A DNA stretch of 64,000 nucleotides from Abyssalbus ytuae (GTDB lineage: Bacteria; Bacteroidota; Bacteroidia; Flavobacteriales; Flavobacteriaceae): NCBI RefSeq assembly GCF_022807975.1, contig NZ_CP094358.1:4060171-4124170 (forward strand), in the 5' to 3' direction. The translations under genes were made by a program, and so were the position numbers. Under the pieces are notes generated by a model. The model did no database searches. It saw nothing but the letters and a program-made list of their open reading frames with translations, and was not told the origin of the DNA. Positions within the stretch are counted from its first letter, which is position 1; each line of letters opens with the position of its first letter. Positions 37,289-46,374 of the stretch are shown here, piece by piece.

Positions 37289-37699
37289 TCAAAAGGATAT
37301 TTTATCAGGTCGCAAATATTGTTTTTTGGCTATTTCTTCAGTAAAAATGTCAATTTCATAATGGGCTCTTATTAAGTCGAGAAAATTATGTTTAAGCTTG
37401 GGAAACTCTTTTAATAAGGTCTCAAAGTTATTTGCAGCAGACTGTTTCATAAAATGTTTCATAATGTAAATTGAAGCTACCGTAATGGTTTTATTGTATT
37501 TTGTCCCGTCTCCATTTACTTTATCAAACCTTTCTATTTGATCGCATACATTTTTAATTGCTTTTTTTGTGCCGTATTTATTCAGGTTAATCCAGGCAAG
37601 TCTTAAATGTGCTTCGTGGGTAAATAAATCAGGAGGGAAAGTACAATCTTCAAATTTTTCGAGAAACAGGGAATCACTAAATTTATAATGTTGTTCCAT
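37289..37699 (-). CDS. Conserved hypothetical protein
   Basis: 136 residues, mostly helical, soluble, no signal. Recognisable by the segment FTHEAHLRLAWINLNKYG near residue 30 and KYNKTITVASIYIMKHF. I know of no assigned function. It starts three bases after the stop of the substrate-binding-like gene on the same strand and lies at the 3' end of the ppk1 gene group, so it is probably cotranscribed. Confidence 0.65.
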   Translation of the reverse strand: MEQHYKFSDSLFLEKFEDCTFPPDLFTHEAHLRLAWINLNKYGTKKAIKNVCDQIERFDKVNGDGTKYNKTITVASIYIMKHFMKQSAANNFETLLKEFPKLKHNFLDLIRAHYEIDIFTEEIAKKQYLRPDKISF

Positions 37700-37701
37700 A
37701 A

Positions 37702-38553
37702 CTATAGTTTCTTTACAAGGTCTGTGTAGTTTAATATTTTTTCTATTCTTTTTAATTCCTTTAATTTATTTTGGACTTTCGTAATGGTATCTTCATCAAT
37801 CAATTTCTGGCTCCATTGTGTCATTGACAACCATTCTCTGATATCTTCAAGCTTTTGGCTATACTTATTGGATAATGTTTTATCTATGCTTGGAATCATT
37901 TTAAACTCTGACGTATAAATATTAATAACCTCCAGAATATGCTTTACCAAAGATTCGTTTTTTTCAAGAAATTCGTTTCTGACAGCAATAACAAAACAGG
38001 GCCATGGAGTAGGGCAGTCGCCCACTCTTTTAAAAATGCCTTTATCTACCACAGGTTTAGTAGTAAAATGTTCCCACATGAAATAATCGGCTTCGCCATT
38101 TGCTAAAGCTTGTATGGCGCCATCTAGATTGTTTACAATTTCAAAATTTAATGTAGAACTATTCCAACCTTCATTTTGGGCATTTACATAGGCCATTAAG
38201 TGACTGCCGCTGCCAAATCGGGAAATAGCTGCTTTTTTGTTTTCCAAATCGGAAACAGAATTGTATTGTGATTTACCTGCTACATGTATACCCCAAACTA
38301 AGGGAGATTGAACATAGGTTTGTACTATTCGTGATGGATTACCCTCAATAATGTCTTTTATAATTCCTTCAGTTAAAATTACGGCAATATCACTTTCACC
38401 GAATCTAAGCATTTTACACATTTTCCCGGTGCCTTCCGGCACGTCGATCCAGTTTATATGTATGCCTCTTCTTTCAAAATAACCATCTTCAACAGCCAAA
38501 TGCCACGGCAGGTTAAAATGTTCGGGTACTCCTGCAATAGTAACAGTTTTCAC
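37702..38553 (-). CDS. Periplasmic-binding-fold protein without signal peptide (NMT1/SsuA-like)
   Basis: 283 residues with the type 2 periplasmic binding fold seen in SsuA/ThiY/NMT1 proteins: GVPEHFNLPWHLAVEDGYFERRG, GESDIAVILTEGII, WGIHVAGKS, AISRFGSGSHLMAYV, GEADYFMWEHF. The N-terminus (MKTVTIAGVPEHFN) starts directly with the first beta strand, with no signal peptide or lipobox, and no permease or ATPase genes are adjacent. It is thus likely a cytosolic ligand-binding protein or enzyme. Its ATG overlaps the ppk1 stop by one base. Homologues are annotated as ABC substrate-binding proteins. Confidence 0.75.
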   Translation of the reverse strand: MKTVTIAGVPEHFNLPWHLAVEDGYFERRGIHINWIDVPEGTGKMCKMLRFGESDIAVILTEGIIKDIIEGNPSRIVQTYVQSPLVWGIHVAGKSQYNSVSDLENKKAAISRFGSGSHLMAYVNAQNEGWNSSTLNFEIVNNLDGAIQALANGEADYFMWEHFTTKPVVDKGIFKRVGDCPTPWPCFVIAVRNEFLEKNESLVKHILEVINIYTSEFKMIPSIDKTLSNKYSQKLEDIREWLSMTQWSQKLIDEDTITKVQNKLKELKRIEKILNYTDLVKKL

Positions 38554-40595
38554 TATTTTTTTGTTTTTAAATATTTATATATTTCGTATTGTGACCTGGT
38601 TTCATTTTGAGAGTTGTCTGCCGAGATGTAGTGATTTGATTCATCGGCATCAATAATTCTGGCTTTTACATTATCTTTTAACTGAAGTTCTAAGATATGA
38701 TTTAATTCTTCAAATACATCAGTATCGTAAATGGGAATCAAAACTTCTATTCTTCTGTCAAGATTTCTTTGCATCCAGTCTGCCGATCCTATATACATTT
38801 TTTTGTCTCCACCGTTTTCAAACAGATAAATTCTTCCGTGTTCTAAAAACCTGTCAACAATGCTTATAATTTTGATGTTGTCACTAAGTCCTTTTACTCC
38901 CGGCACTAAATTACATATTCCCCGAACAATTAAATTTATTTTAACACCGGCCTGTGATGCCTCATAAAGTTTTTTTATAATGTGTTCGTCTTCCAGGCTG
39001 TTCATTTTGGCAGTAATTGCTGCAAAAACTCCTTTTTTGGCATTTTCAATTTCATTTTCAATGAGTAAGGAAAATTCCCGGCGGGTAGTATAAGGTGAGA
39101 TGAATAAATGTTTGGATTTTGGCATTATAATTTTTTTCTCCAGTAAGTCGAAAATCTGGGCCAGTTCTCCTGTTATTTTCTGATTGACGGTGAATATAGC
39201 ATGATCTACGTATACTTTTGCAGTCTTACTGTTAAAATTCCCTGTGCTTATATATCCGTAATTTACCAGTTTATTATCCTCTTCACGTTGTACTAACATT
39301 ATTTTACTGTGTACTTTTATGTTAGGTGAACTATAGATTACAGTGGCACCTTTTTCTTCAAATTTTTCACCCCACTGCAGGTTGTTCATTTCATCAAAGC
39401 GGGCTTTTGCTTCTACAAAAATTACTACTTTTTTTCCTGTATCTATAGCCTGTAATAGTAATTTACTTAAAGCGGAATCGTGTGCTATTCTGTAAAAAGT
39501 GATTTTAATAGCTTTTACCTGCTTATCATTCACCGCCTGCTTTACAAAATCTAATAATGCCTGAAAAGAATAATAAGGATAATGAATAATTCTATCTTTT
39601 TCAGTAATGAGGTCAAAATAGTTTTCAGCCTCGTTTAATTGAGGATGATTTAGAGGGGGCATGGATTTAAAATGCAGGTTTTTATTATTTAAAGGATCGG
39701 GGAAATCCATAAAATCACTGAAATTATGATATTTTCCTCCTTTAAACATATCTATTTTTCCTAACCCTAGTAATTGTCTTAATCGCCTTCTGTAACTTTT
39801 CTTCATACTTTTATCAAAAAGTAAACGGGTAGGTTGCCCCGTGTTTCTCTGGTTAAGTGAGTTTTTTATTAATTCGGCTGTTTCAACATCCAGGGTGTCT
39901 TCAAAATAAAGTTCGGCATCTCTTGAAATTTTTATGGGAAATGCTTCAATTTTTTCACCGATTGATAATAAATCTGAGATCTTATATTTAATAATATCAT
40001 CTAAAAAAATATAATGATAACTGCCGGATGAGGAGGGGAGTTTTATAAACCTGGAAATTTTATCGGTGGGTACAGAAACAAAACAGGATATTTCCTCATT
40101 TATAAATACTGCAAAATATATTTTATTATTTTCTAGAAATGGTTTTTCTGTATTTTCTACCTGAACTGTTGTTATGGTATTTTTAAGTTGATGGTTATAA
40201 AAATCTTCAATGAACAAAGTGTGTTCGGTAGTCAGATTTTCCTGTGATATTATTTCAATGCCATTCTCTTTTAATTCGGGGATTATTTCATTTCTGAAGA
40301 TTTGTCCGAATTTTTCCTGTTGGGCATCAACTATAGTATATATTTTTTTGAGTATTTTATTGGGACGGAATTTTAACCTTTTCCGTATTGACTTATCAAC
40401 TTTTTTAATTTGCCTTAAGTTTGAAATACGTACTCTGAAATATTCGTCCAGATTAGAAGAAAAAATAGCCAGAAATTTAATGCGTTCATATAAGGGGTTT
40501 GTTATATCTGCAGCTTCCTGTAAAACTCTTTCATTAAATTTAAGCCATGTTAAATCCCTGTGCTTTATGGGTGTTTCGGTTTGTTTTATATCCAT
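38553..40595 (-). CDS. ppk1: Polyphosphate kinase 1
   Basis: Makes inorganic polyphosphate from ATP. 680 residues. N-terminal domain with RDLTWLKFNERVLQEA, head domain, and two phospholipase-D-like catalytic domains. The autophosphorylated His is in KVHSKIMLVQ (about 430) and the second conserved His in FLEHGRIYLF (about 590); GYISTGNFNSKTA and YIGSADWMQRNLDRRIE are also present. Forms a one-base overlap with the following gene and lies 84 bp after the nucleoside phosphorylase gene. Confidence 0.95.
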   Translation of the reverse strand: MDIKQTETPIKHRDLTWLKFNERVLQEAADITNPLYERIKFLAIFSSNLDEYFRVRISNLRQIKKVDKSIRKRLKFRPNKILKKIYTIVDAQQEKFGQIFRNEIIPELKENGIEIISQENLTTEHTLFIEDFYNHQLKNTITTVQVENTEKPFLENNKIYFAVFINEEISCFVSVPTDKISRFIKLPSSSGSYHYIFLDDIIKYKISDLLSIGEKIEAFPIKISRDAELYFEDTLDVETAELIKNSLNQRNTGQPTRLLFDKSMKKSYRRRLRQLLGLGKIDMFKGGKYHNFSDFMDFPDPLNNKNLHFKSMPPLNHPQLNEAENYFDLITEKDRIIHYPYYSFQALLDFVKQAVNDKQVKAIKITFYRIAHDSALSKLLLQAIDTGKKVVIFVEAKARFDEMNNLQWGEKFEEKGATVIYSSPNIKVHSKIMLVQREEDNKLVNYGYISTGNFNSKTAKVYVDHAIFTVNQKITGELAQIFDLLEKKIIMPKSKHLFISPYTTRREFSLLIENEIENAKKGVFAAITAKMNSLEDEHIIKKLYEASQAGVKINLIVRGICNLVPGVKGLSDNIKIISIVDRFLEHGRIYLFENGGDKKMYIGSADWMQRNLDRRIEVLIPIYDTDVFEELNHILELQLKDNVKARIIDADESNHYISADNSQNETRSQYEIYKYLKTKK

Positions 40596-40679
40596 TGCAA
40601 CGAATAATAAAATCTTATTTATTGCAATTTAAACAAACATTCACATTTGTATTGCTTCTATAAAAATTTATTTAAACTG

Positions 40680-41549
40680 TTATGAAATAATTTTTCGAAG
40701 TGTATATTCAATTAATTTCTGAACACCTTTTTTCGGATCTTTGGAAAAAGTACCATTTGGCCGGTTGGCCAGGATACAATTCATTGAAACCGCTTTATGC
40801 CCTAATAAGTTTGCCAGACCGTAAATAGCAGCTGTTTCCATTTCAAGATTAGTTATTTTTTTTCCTCTGAAATTAAAGGATGCTAACTTTTCATTTAAAA
40901 ATTTATCTTCTACTTCTAGTCTTAATTGCCGGCTTTGTGGCCCGTAAAAACCAACATTAGTAGCTGTAAATCCGATATGCACATTATTTGATATAAGTTT
41001 GGCTCCCAGATCTTCATTAAATTTAACTACGTAAGGTCTGGGTTTATGGGAAAACCATTGGGTATGCTTTACCAGGGCATTTTCAATATCGGGATATTGA
41101 ACTTGTTTGCTATTATAAAAATGTAACAGCCCGTCAAACCCAACTGCAAACTCACTCACAAGAATTTCATCAACATCAATTTCCGGTTGGATTGATCCTG
41201 AAGTACCTATCCTTATTATATCGAGAGAGGTGAGGTCTTTTTTTATTTCCCTTTCTTTAAAATCAATATTTACCAGGGCATCCAGTTCGTTTAAAACAAT
41301 ATCTATATTATCTATACCTATTCCGGTTGATATCACAGTAATTCTTTTACCTTCTAATATTCCGGTGTGAGTAATAAACTCTCTTTTAGATTTTTTAATT
41401 TCAATTTTGTCAAAATAATTAGAAACAGAAGCGACCCTGTTTGGGTCGCCTACAACTATAATTGTATCTGAAATATCTTCTGGTAATAAATTTAAATGAT
41501 AAATACTTCCGTCAGTATTTAATATCAGTTCTGACTCAGCAATTTTCAA
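40680..41549 (-). CDS. Nucleoside phosphorylase (uridine/purine phosphorylase family)
   Basis: 289 residues of the PNP/UDP phosphorylase 1 superfamily, cleaving nucleosides with phosphate in salvage. IIVVGDPNRVASVSNYFD (phosphate site), STGIGIDNIDI, RIGTSGSIQPEID and TNLEMETAAIYGLANLLGH (ribose/base site with the conserved Met-Glu). Probably uridine phosphorylase-like, although base specificity cannot be set from sequence alone. Four bases separate it from the upstream DUF1835 gene. Confidence 0.88.
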   Translation of the reverse strand: MKIAESELILNTDGSIYHLNLLPEDISDTIIVVGDPNRVASVSNYFDKIEIKKSKREFITHTGILEGKRITVISTGIGIDNIDIVLNELDALVNIDFKEREIKKDLTSLDIIRIGTSGSIQPEIDVDEILVSEFAVGFDGLLHFYNSKQVQYPDIENALVKHTQWFSHKPRPYVVKFNEDLGAKLISNNVHIGFTATNVGFYGPQSRQLRLEVEDKFLNEKLASFNFRGKKITNLEMETAAIYGLANLLGHKAVSMNCILANRPNGTFSKDPKKGVQKLIEYTLRKIIS

Positions 41550-41553
41550 TTTC

Positions 41554-42486
41554 TTAGAGTTTTAATAATTTATCATTATCATCATTATAGAGGAAGGCGT
41601 ATTTTGGAGCTCCTCCAAGATAAACATTTTCATTTCTGACTAAAGGATAGAAATTCTCGGTTTTTTCTAATACTGCATTTCCTAATTTTGTTAAAGTAAC
41701 CGGCTTAAATGTTTTAATAAGCGGTTTAAGCCTTTTCAGCATTTTTATAAACTGCAGATCACTATAACCGTATAATCCCTGGTTTTTTATGAGGTAACTA
41801 ATGAATTGGTCTTTATCCTTAATCTGTTCTTTGGCAGCTATTTCAATAACCTTATTTTCAAGATTATTTAAACCGTTTTTTATACTTGGAAAGCGTAAAA
41901 GATGTGAATGAACTGCATCGTTAAGATATTTAAATTGTATATCATCCTGTAGAATGGCAGTTTCTAAGCGTATCGGATTATCACTGCAATAAAGTTGCCA
42001 TATATAATCGGCATATTCAATATCATCTTTTGTTAAGTGAATACGATTTTCATATAATTCCAACAACTTTTCATTACTAAGCTCTGATAAACCGTACATT
42101 TTTGGCGATTCATCTTCATTTCCGCTGTTAACTAAAGAAATATGGGCTTCACTCCGGTATTTTTTCAGCCAACTTAAAACAGCGATCATGTTTACCTGGC
42201 AGTAAAGATCGTATTCAAACCACAGTACTATTTCTTCCTGTGATTTCTGATTACACAAATTTCTGTATTCTTTGAGGGTGAAATTTATAAAAGTATCTTT
42301 TGATACTTTATATGTGTTATGAAGAAAATCAAAACGTGTTCTCCAAAAGCTTTCACTACCAACATCGGTGGTAGTTTTACCTTCACACAGCATTTCACGC
42401 CATGTAATAATTTCACCTTTAATTCCAAGGTTCTTTAAAATGGAGGTGAAACTATCTCCATTTGTAATATGAAGCGTTTTAGACAT
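41554..42486 (-). CDS. DUF1835 domain-containing protein
   Basis: 310 residues, soluble. The N-terminal half has the DUF1835 pattern (LHITNGDSFTSILKNLGIKG; ITWREMLCEGKT; EEIVLWFEYDLYCQVNM), a domain of unknown function often found alone or with a DUF3658-like C-terminus. The rest is helical (NGLNNLENKVIEIAAKEQ; YGYSDLQFIKMLKRLKP). It precedes nucleoside phosphorylase by 4 bp and follows the SUI1 gene by about 80 bp. Confidence 0.8.
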   Translation of the reverse strand: MSKTLHITNGDSFTSILKNLGIKGEIITWREMLCEGKTTTDVGSESFWRTRFDFLHNTYKVSKDTFINFTLKEYRNLCNQKSQEEIVLWFEYDLYCQVNMIAVLSWLKKYRSEAHISLVNSGNEDESPKMYGLSELSNEKLLELYENRIHLTKDDIEYADYIWQLYCSDNPIRLETAILQDDIQFKYLNDAVHSHLLRFPSIKNGLNNLENKVIEIAAKEQIKDKDQFISYLIKNQGLYGYSDLQFIKMLKRLKPLIKTFKPVTLTKLGNAVLEKTENFYPLVRNENVYLGGAPKYAFLYNDDNDKLLKL

Positions 42487-42568
42487 TAGTAAGTTATTTT
42501 TAGTTTAGATTTGGTAGAACCAAATTTAAAAAAAATGTTGAAATACAACATATTAAAATTTATTTTTG

Positions 42569-42895
42569 TTATCCACCAACTCTTTTTACTTTAAAACCTT
42601 TACTTTTTAATATATTCATTATCCGGTCTCTATAGTCGCCCTGAATAATTATTTTATCATCTTTAAAACTCCCGCCAACACTTAATTTTGTTTTAAGTTC
42701 TTTGGCCAGGATTTTAAAATCTTTATCAGCTCCGTTGTAACCTTCCAAAATGGTTATTGGTTTGCCTTTTCGTTTTTCGTATTTACAAATTATCGGATCA
42801 TCCTGTATCCATATTTGTTCCTTTTCATCAATAGGACTTTCCTCGGGAGGCTGATGATCAGGAAAAAGTTTTTTTAATTGATCTTGTAAATCCAT
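42569..42895 (-). CDS. SUI1/eIF1-like translation factor (YciH family)
   Basis: 108 residues. C-terminal SUI1 fold with LKTKLSVGGSFKDDKIIIQG and DYRDRIMNILKSKGFKVKRVGG; the N-terminal 45 residues are charged. Bacterial YciH proteins influence fidelity of translation initiation. It follows the 2OG dioxygenase gene by 7 bp, so the two are likely cotranscribed. Confidence 0.9.
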   Translation of the reverse strand: MDLQDQLKKLFPDHQPPEESPIDEKEQIWIQDDPIICKYEKRKGKPITILEGYNGADKDFKILAKELKTKLSVGGSFKDDKIIIQGDYRDRIMNILKSKGFKVKRVGG

Positions 42896-42902
42896 TAAAA
42901 AA

Positions 42903-43853
42903 TTAACTTTTAATTAATCCCAGTTCAACTAAACGTTCATGAAGAAATTCACCTGCGGTTATATCTTCATAAAGTTTAGGATGGTCTTCGTCTATACAAT
43001 TTTCAAGACAATTCAATTTCATATCACTTACCGGATGCATAAAAAACGGGATTGAATATCTTGAAGTTCCCCAAAGCTCTCTCGGTGGGTTAACCACCTG
43101 ATGAATGGTAGATTTTAATTTATTATTGGTTAACCTTGAAAGCATATCACCAACATTAATCATTAATTCATCGGGTTGAGCGATGGCATCAACCCATTCA
43201 CCATTATGATTCTGAACTTGTAAACCTTTACCCTGAGCTCCCATTAACAAGGTGATAAGGTTAATATCTCCGTGTGCTGCGGCCCGGACTGCATTTTTTG
43301 GTTCTGTGGTGATAGGGGGGTAATGTATAGGCCTTAAAATAGAATTTCCGTTCTTTATATATTCGTCAAAATAAGTTTCTTTTAAACCTAAATGAAGTGC
43401 CAAAGCTCTTAAAACGTATTTAGCTGTTTTTTCAAGCATTTTATAGGTTTCTTTACCTACTTTGTTAAATTCAGATAATTCTTTTACAATAACATTCGGA
43501 GGATATTGTGCTTCTAAAGCAGGATCATTTTCAACATATTGGCCAAAATGCCAGAACTCTTTTAAATCTCCTTCTTTTTGGCCTTTTGCATGTTCCTTTC
43601 CAAATGAAGTATATCCTCTTTGTCCTCCTATACCTTCTATTTCATATTTGTTTTTTATTTCCTGTGGCAGATCAAAAAATTTTTTAATCTCTGCATATAG
43701 CTTTTCAACTAGTTCATCAGAAAGAAAATGGCCTTTTAAAGCAACAAAACCAATTTCTTCGTATGCTTTCCCTATTTCATCAATAAATTTTTGTTTTAAC
43801 GCAGCATCGTCAGATAAAAACTCCCTTAAATCTACACTGGGTATTTTATTCAT
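42903..43853 (-). CDS. Isopenicillin N synthase-like 2OG-Fe(II) oxygenase
   Basis: 316 residues. N-terminal DIOX_N region (IPSVDLREFLSDDAAL; EIGFVALKGH) and the jelly-roll core with the iron ligands H-x-D in AAHGDINLITLL (about 215-217), His in STIHQVVNPP (about 273) and the 2OG-binding RYSIPFF (Arg-x-Ser). Oxidises a small molecule at a non-haem iron; substrate unknown. First gene of a minus-strand group running through SUI1, DUF1835, phosphorylase and ppk1. A 9-bp palindrome lies in its upstream region. Confidence 0.88.
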   Translation of the reverse strand: MNKIPSVDLREFLSDDAALKQKFIDEIGKAYEEIGFVALKGHFLSDELVEKLYAEIKKFFDLPQEIKNKYEIEGIGGQRGYTSFGKEHAKGQKEGDLKEFWHFGQYVENDPALEAQYPPNVIVKELSEFNKVGKETYKMLEKTAKYVLRALALHLGLKETYFDEYIKNGNSILRPIHYPPITTEPKNAVRAAAHGDINLITLLMGAQGKGLQVQNHNGEWVDAIAQPDELMINVGDMLSRLTNNKLKSTIHQVVNPPRELWGTSRYSIPFFMHPVSDMKLNCLENCIDEDHPKLYEDITAGEFLHERLVELGLIKS

Positions 43854-43944
43854 TATTTCTCTCAGTTTTTATAGGTAATTAACAAAGGTACTAATTATTA
43901 AAAATTTTTTTCATAAAAACATTTATAAAAGTTGTTAAAATAAC

Positions 43945-43976
43945 TATACTGTGAAATAACTTTAAAACACAGTATA
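43945..43976. promoter_or_regulatory. Palindrome between divergent dioxygenase and lipocalin genes
   Basis: TATACTGTG and CACAGTATA are perfect 9-bp arms with a 14-bp spacer. Position between two divergent genes and lack of a T-run fit an operator better than a terminator. The cognate regulator is unknown. Confidence 0.4.
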
Positions 43977-44143
43977 ATATTGTACAAATTTCTTAATTTT
44001 AATTCTTAAGCTGATTTATTTTATATTTTATCGATAACACAAAAAAGAAAACTATTAGAAACAATTCTTCCCAAAAAATATCGTTTACTTAGACCTTTGT
44101 AATAAAAAAAGCATATATGCAACAATTAACAAAATCCAATTTT

Positions 44144-44629
44144 ATGAATAAAAATGCAATTTTAATATTGAGTTTTTTGCTCATTGTAATGACATCTTGT
44201 TCTTTATCAAAAGTGAACAAATCATACAGAAACTCTATTAACGGAACGTGGACATTAACCGATGTATCTTATGAAAATGCATCTGGTCAGTTTAAATCGG
44301 TATTGTTTAATGATGCTGAAGATATTTGTTTTGAAGGAAGTGAATGGTTCTTCAGAGCAAATAACAGTACAGGTTATTATAATATACCAGCTTCTTCATT
44401 ATGTGAACCTGGAAACAGATATATAAGATGGTCTGTAGTGGAAGGAGATAGTACCTATCATCAACTTCAATTCAAATTTACTGATGAAAAGAAAAAAGAT
44501 CTAAGTGGTTTAGGATACAGGCTAATTATTTCTTCGGTTTCTGATGAGCAAATGGTACTTAGAAATAACGTGCTTGTTGATGGCGAACGGGTAACAATAG
44601 TTTATAATTTTAACAGAAAAACATTTTAA
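44144..44629 (+). CDS. Lipocalin-like lipoprotein
   Basis: 161 residues from ATG 44144 (MNKNAILILSFLLIVMTSC), which gives a standard lipoprotein signal with Cys at position 19; the frame opens nine codons earlier at 44117, a poorer start because it puts a polar stretch before the signal. The mature protein resembles the lipocalin-like family of flavobacteria (NGTWTLTDVSYENASG; EWFFRANNSTGYYN; NNVLVDGERVTIVYNFNR). Ten bases separate it from the OmpA-type gene, so they are probably an operon of envelope proteins. Confidence 0.8.
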   Translation: MNKNAILILSFLLIVMTSCSLSKVNKSYRNSINGTWTLTDVSYENASGQFKSVLFNDAEDICFEGSEWFFRANNSTGYYNIPASSLCEPGNRYIRWSVVEGDSTYHQLQFKFTDEKKKDLSGLGYRLIISSVSDEQMVLRNNVLVDGERVTIVYNFNRKTF

Positions 44630-44639
44630 ATCTGACAAT

Positions 44640-45332
44640 ATGAAAAAAATTAAAATAAGTAGTTTAGCTTTATTATTAGTTTTGTCGCTGAGTGTAAGTT
44701 GTAATGCAGTGCAAAATGCCAACAACAAACAAAAAGGTGCAGTGATTGGAGCTGCAGGAGGTGCAGTTTTAGGAGGAGTAATTGGAAATAATGTAGGGAA
44801 TAAGAAAAATTCTGTATTAGGAGCCATTATTGGTGGTGTAGTTGGTGGTGCAGCAGGAGCATATATAGGTGACAGAATGGACAGACAGGCTGAACGTATA
44901 GAAGAAGAAATTCCCGGAGCTGAAGTAACCAGGGTGGGTGAAGGAATTAATGTAACATTTGATGAGAGCAGTGGAGTATATTTTGCTACTAATAAATATA
45001 ATATTAATTCAGCTTCTGCTACAACTTTAGATAAATTAGCAGGAATATTCAAAGAATATCCAAAATCCAATATTCTTGTAGAAGGTCATACCGATTCAGA
45101 CGGAAGTGAGGCTTATAATATGACACTATCACAAAACCGTGCTGATGCAGTAACCAGTTATTTACTATCTAAAGGTTTGGATAATACCAGGTTTACCACA
45201 AAATGGTATGGTGAGACTCAACCACGGTATCCTAATGACACAGCTGAAAATAAGGCGAAGAACAGAAGGGTGGAATTAGCAATAGTTGCAAGCGATGAAT
45301 TAATCGAAGAAGCTAAAACAAAAACAGAATAA
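44640..45332 (+). CDS. OmpA-family lipoprotein with glycine-zipper domain
   Basis: 230 residues. Lipoprotein signal ending LSVSC. A glycine-zipper membrane segment (about 35-80: GAVIGAAGGAVLGGVIGNNVG, GGVVGGAAGAYIG) is followed by a C-terminal OmpA domain (about 100-220) with the peptidoglycan-binding signature LVEGHTDSDGSEAYNMTLSQ and NRRVELAI. Expected to tie the outer membrane to peptidoglycan. Cotranscribed with the lipocalin-like gene and followed by a strong terminator. Confidence 0.92.
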   Translation: MKKIKISSLALLLVLSLSVSCNAVQNANNKQKGAVIGAAGGAVLGGVIGNNVGNKKNSVLGAIIGGVVGGAAGAYIGDRMDRQAERIEEEIPGAEVTRVGEGINVTFDESSGVYFATNKYNINSASATTLDKLAGIFKEYPKSNILVEGHTDSDGSEAYNMTLSQNRADAVTSYLLSKGLDNTRFTTKWYGETQPRYPNDTAENKAKNRRVELAIVASDELIEEAKTKTE

Positions 45333-45346
45333 TAAAAGATTTTTTT

Positions 45347-45395
45347 GAGGGTTTTATTTAATTATATGAATTACAATAAGACCCTCTTATTTTTT
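45347..45395 (+). terminator. Intrinsic terminator of the lipocalin-ompA unit
   Basis: GAGGGTTTTATT and AATAAGACCCTC pair with one G-T mismatch position around a 16-nt loop and are followed by TTATTTTTT. It begins 15 bp after the OmpA-family stop codon. Confidence 0.8.
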
Positions 45396-45441
45396 AGAGA
45401 CAGTTGTATATACAACAATAATAATGTAAAAACTATTAATC

Positions 45442-46296
45442 ATGTTTAAAAAAATTATACTGCCATTATTTATAATAGCTTTTATAAGCTGTAAGCAAAC
45501 AGAGAAAAAAGAAACTGACTCCGAAGTAAAAGTTGAAAATGAAGAAAAAGTTATTAAAGTAGTAAGGGAAGAAATCATTTATGAAACCGACTCACTTAAA
45601 ATGAAGGGATATATTGCTTATGATGAAAATAAAGAAGAGAAAGTACCTGGAATTTTAATAATTCATGAATGGTGGGGACATAACGATTATGTTAGAAAAA
45701 GAGCAGAGATGCTTGCTGAATTAGGATACGTTGCATTTGCAATAGATATGTATGGAGACGGAAAACAGGCTTCACATCCTGATGATGCCGGAAAATTTGC
45801 TATGAATGTAATGAAAAATATTGATGTGGCTAAGGCCAGATTTAATGCAGCATTAACCACTTTAAAGAATAATCCGCATGTATACTCTGAGAAGGTGGCT
45901 GCTATAGGATATTGTTTTGGAGGAAGTGTGGCTCTTACTATGGCCAACACAGGTGCCGATTTAAATGCGGTAGCTGCATTTCACAGTGGAGTTGAACTTC
46001 CGGTAATGCCCAATAATGATTTAAAAGCTGCAGTGTTGGTGTGTAATGGTGCTGCAGATCCTTTTGTTTCCCCTGAATCGGTTGCAGCATATACCAAAGC
46101 CATGGATAGTATAAAAGCTGAATATAAATATGTTGCCTATGAAGATGCTTTGCACGCTTTTACAAGTAAAGATGCCGATTCGTTAGGAAAAAAATTTGAC
46201 TTACCCCTTGCCTATAATCAGGAGGCTGATGAAAAGTCATGGGAAGAACTAAAAAGATTTTTAAACGAAGCTTTTTATAATTATAAAAGTAATTAA
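45442..46296 (+). CDS. Dienelactone hydrolase-family lipoprotein
   Basis: 284 residues. Lipoprotein signal (LFIIAFISC) and a charged linker (about 20-45). The alpha/beta hydrolase domain of the DLH family follows: PGILIIHEWWGHNDYVRKRA (Glu/His loop), nucleophile elbow IGYCFGGSVAL with Cys as in true DLH, acid in NGAADPFVSPE and His in YEDALHAFTSKDADS. The membrane anchor puts it on the periplasmic side, unlike classical cytosolic dienelactone hydrolase. Followed by its own terminator. Confidence 0.9.
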   Translation: MFKKIILPLFIIAFISCKQTEKKETDSEVKVENEEKVIKVVREEIIYETDSLKMKGYIAYDENKEEKVPGILIIHEWWGHNDYVRKRAEMLAELGYVAFAIDMYGDGKQASHPDDAGKFAMNVMKNIDVAKARFNAALTTLKNNPHVYSEKVAAIGYCFGGSVALTMANTGADLNAVAAFHSGVELPVMPNNDLKAAVLVCNGAADPFVSPESVAAYTKAMDSIKAEYKYVAYEDALHAFTSKDADSLGKKFDLPLAYNQEADEKSWEELKRFLNEAFYNYKSN

Positions 46297-46304
46297 GTGA
46301 GAAT

Positions 46305-46325
46305 TCCCCTGAGAAGGGGATTTTT
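46305..46325 (+). terminator. Intrinsic terminator after the DLH-family gene
   Basis: TCCCCT and AGGGGA pair around a 4-nt loop and are followed by TTTTT. It lies 9 bp after the stop codon and supports the downstream start chosen for the Fur-family gene, because the longer frame would read through this hairpin. Confidence 0.7.
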
Positions 46326-46374
46326 CATTTTTAAAAGACAAAAATTTACTTTTTCATTTGCTATTTTTATAAAG

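Noticed and set aside
37702..38553. ABC transporter operon
   Set aside because: Only the binding-fold protein is present, without signal peptide; no permease or ATPase gene is adjacent.
46297..46374. GTG start extending the Fur-family protein by 26 residues
   Set aside because: The extension translates through an intrinsic terminator of the upstream gene and is not Fur-like.
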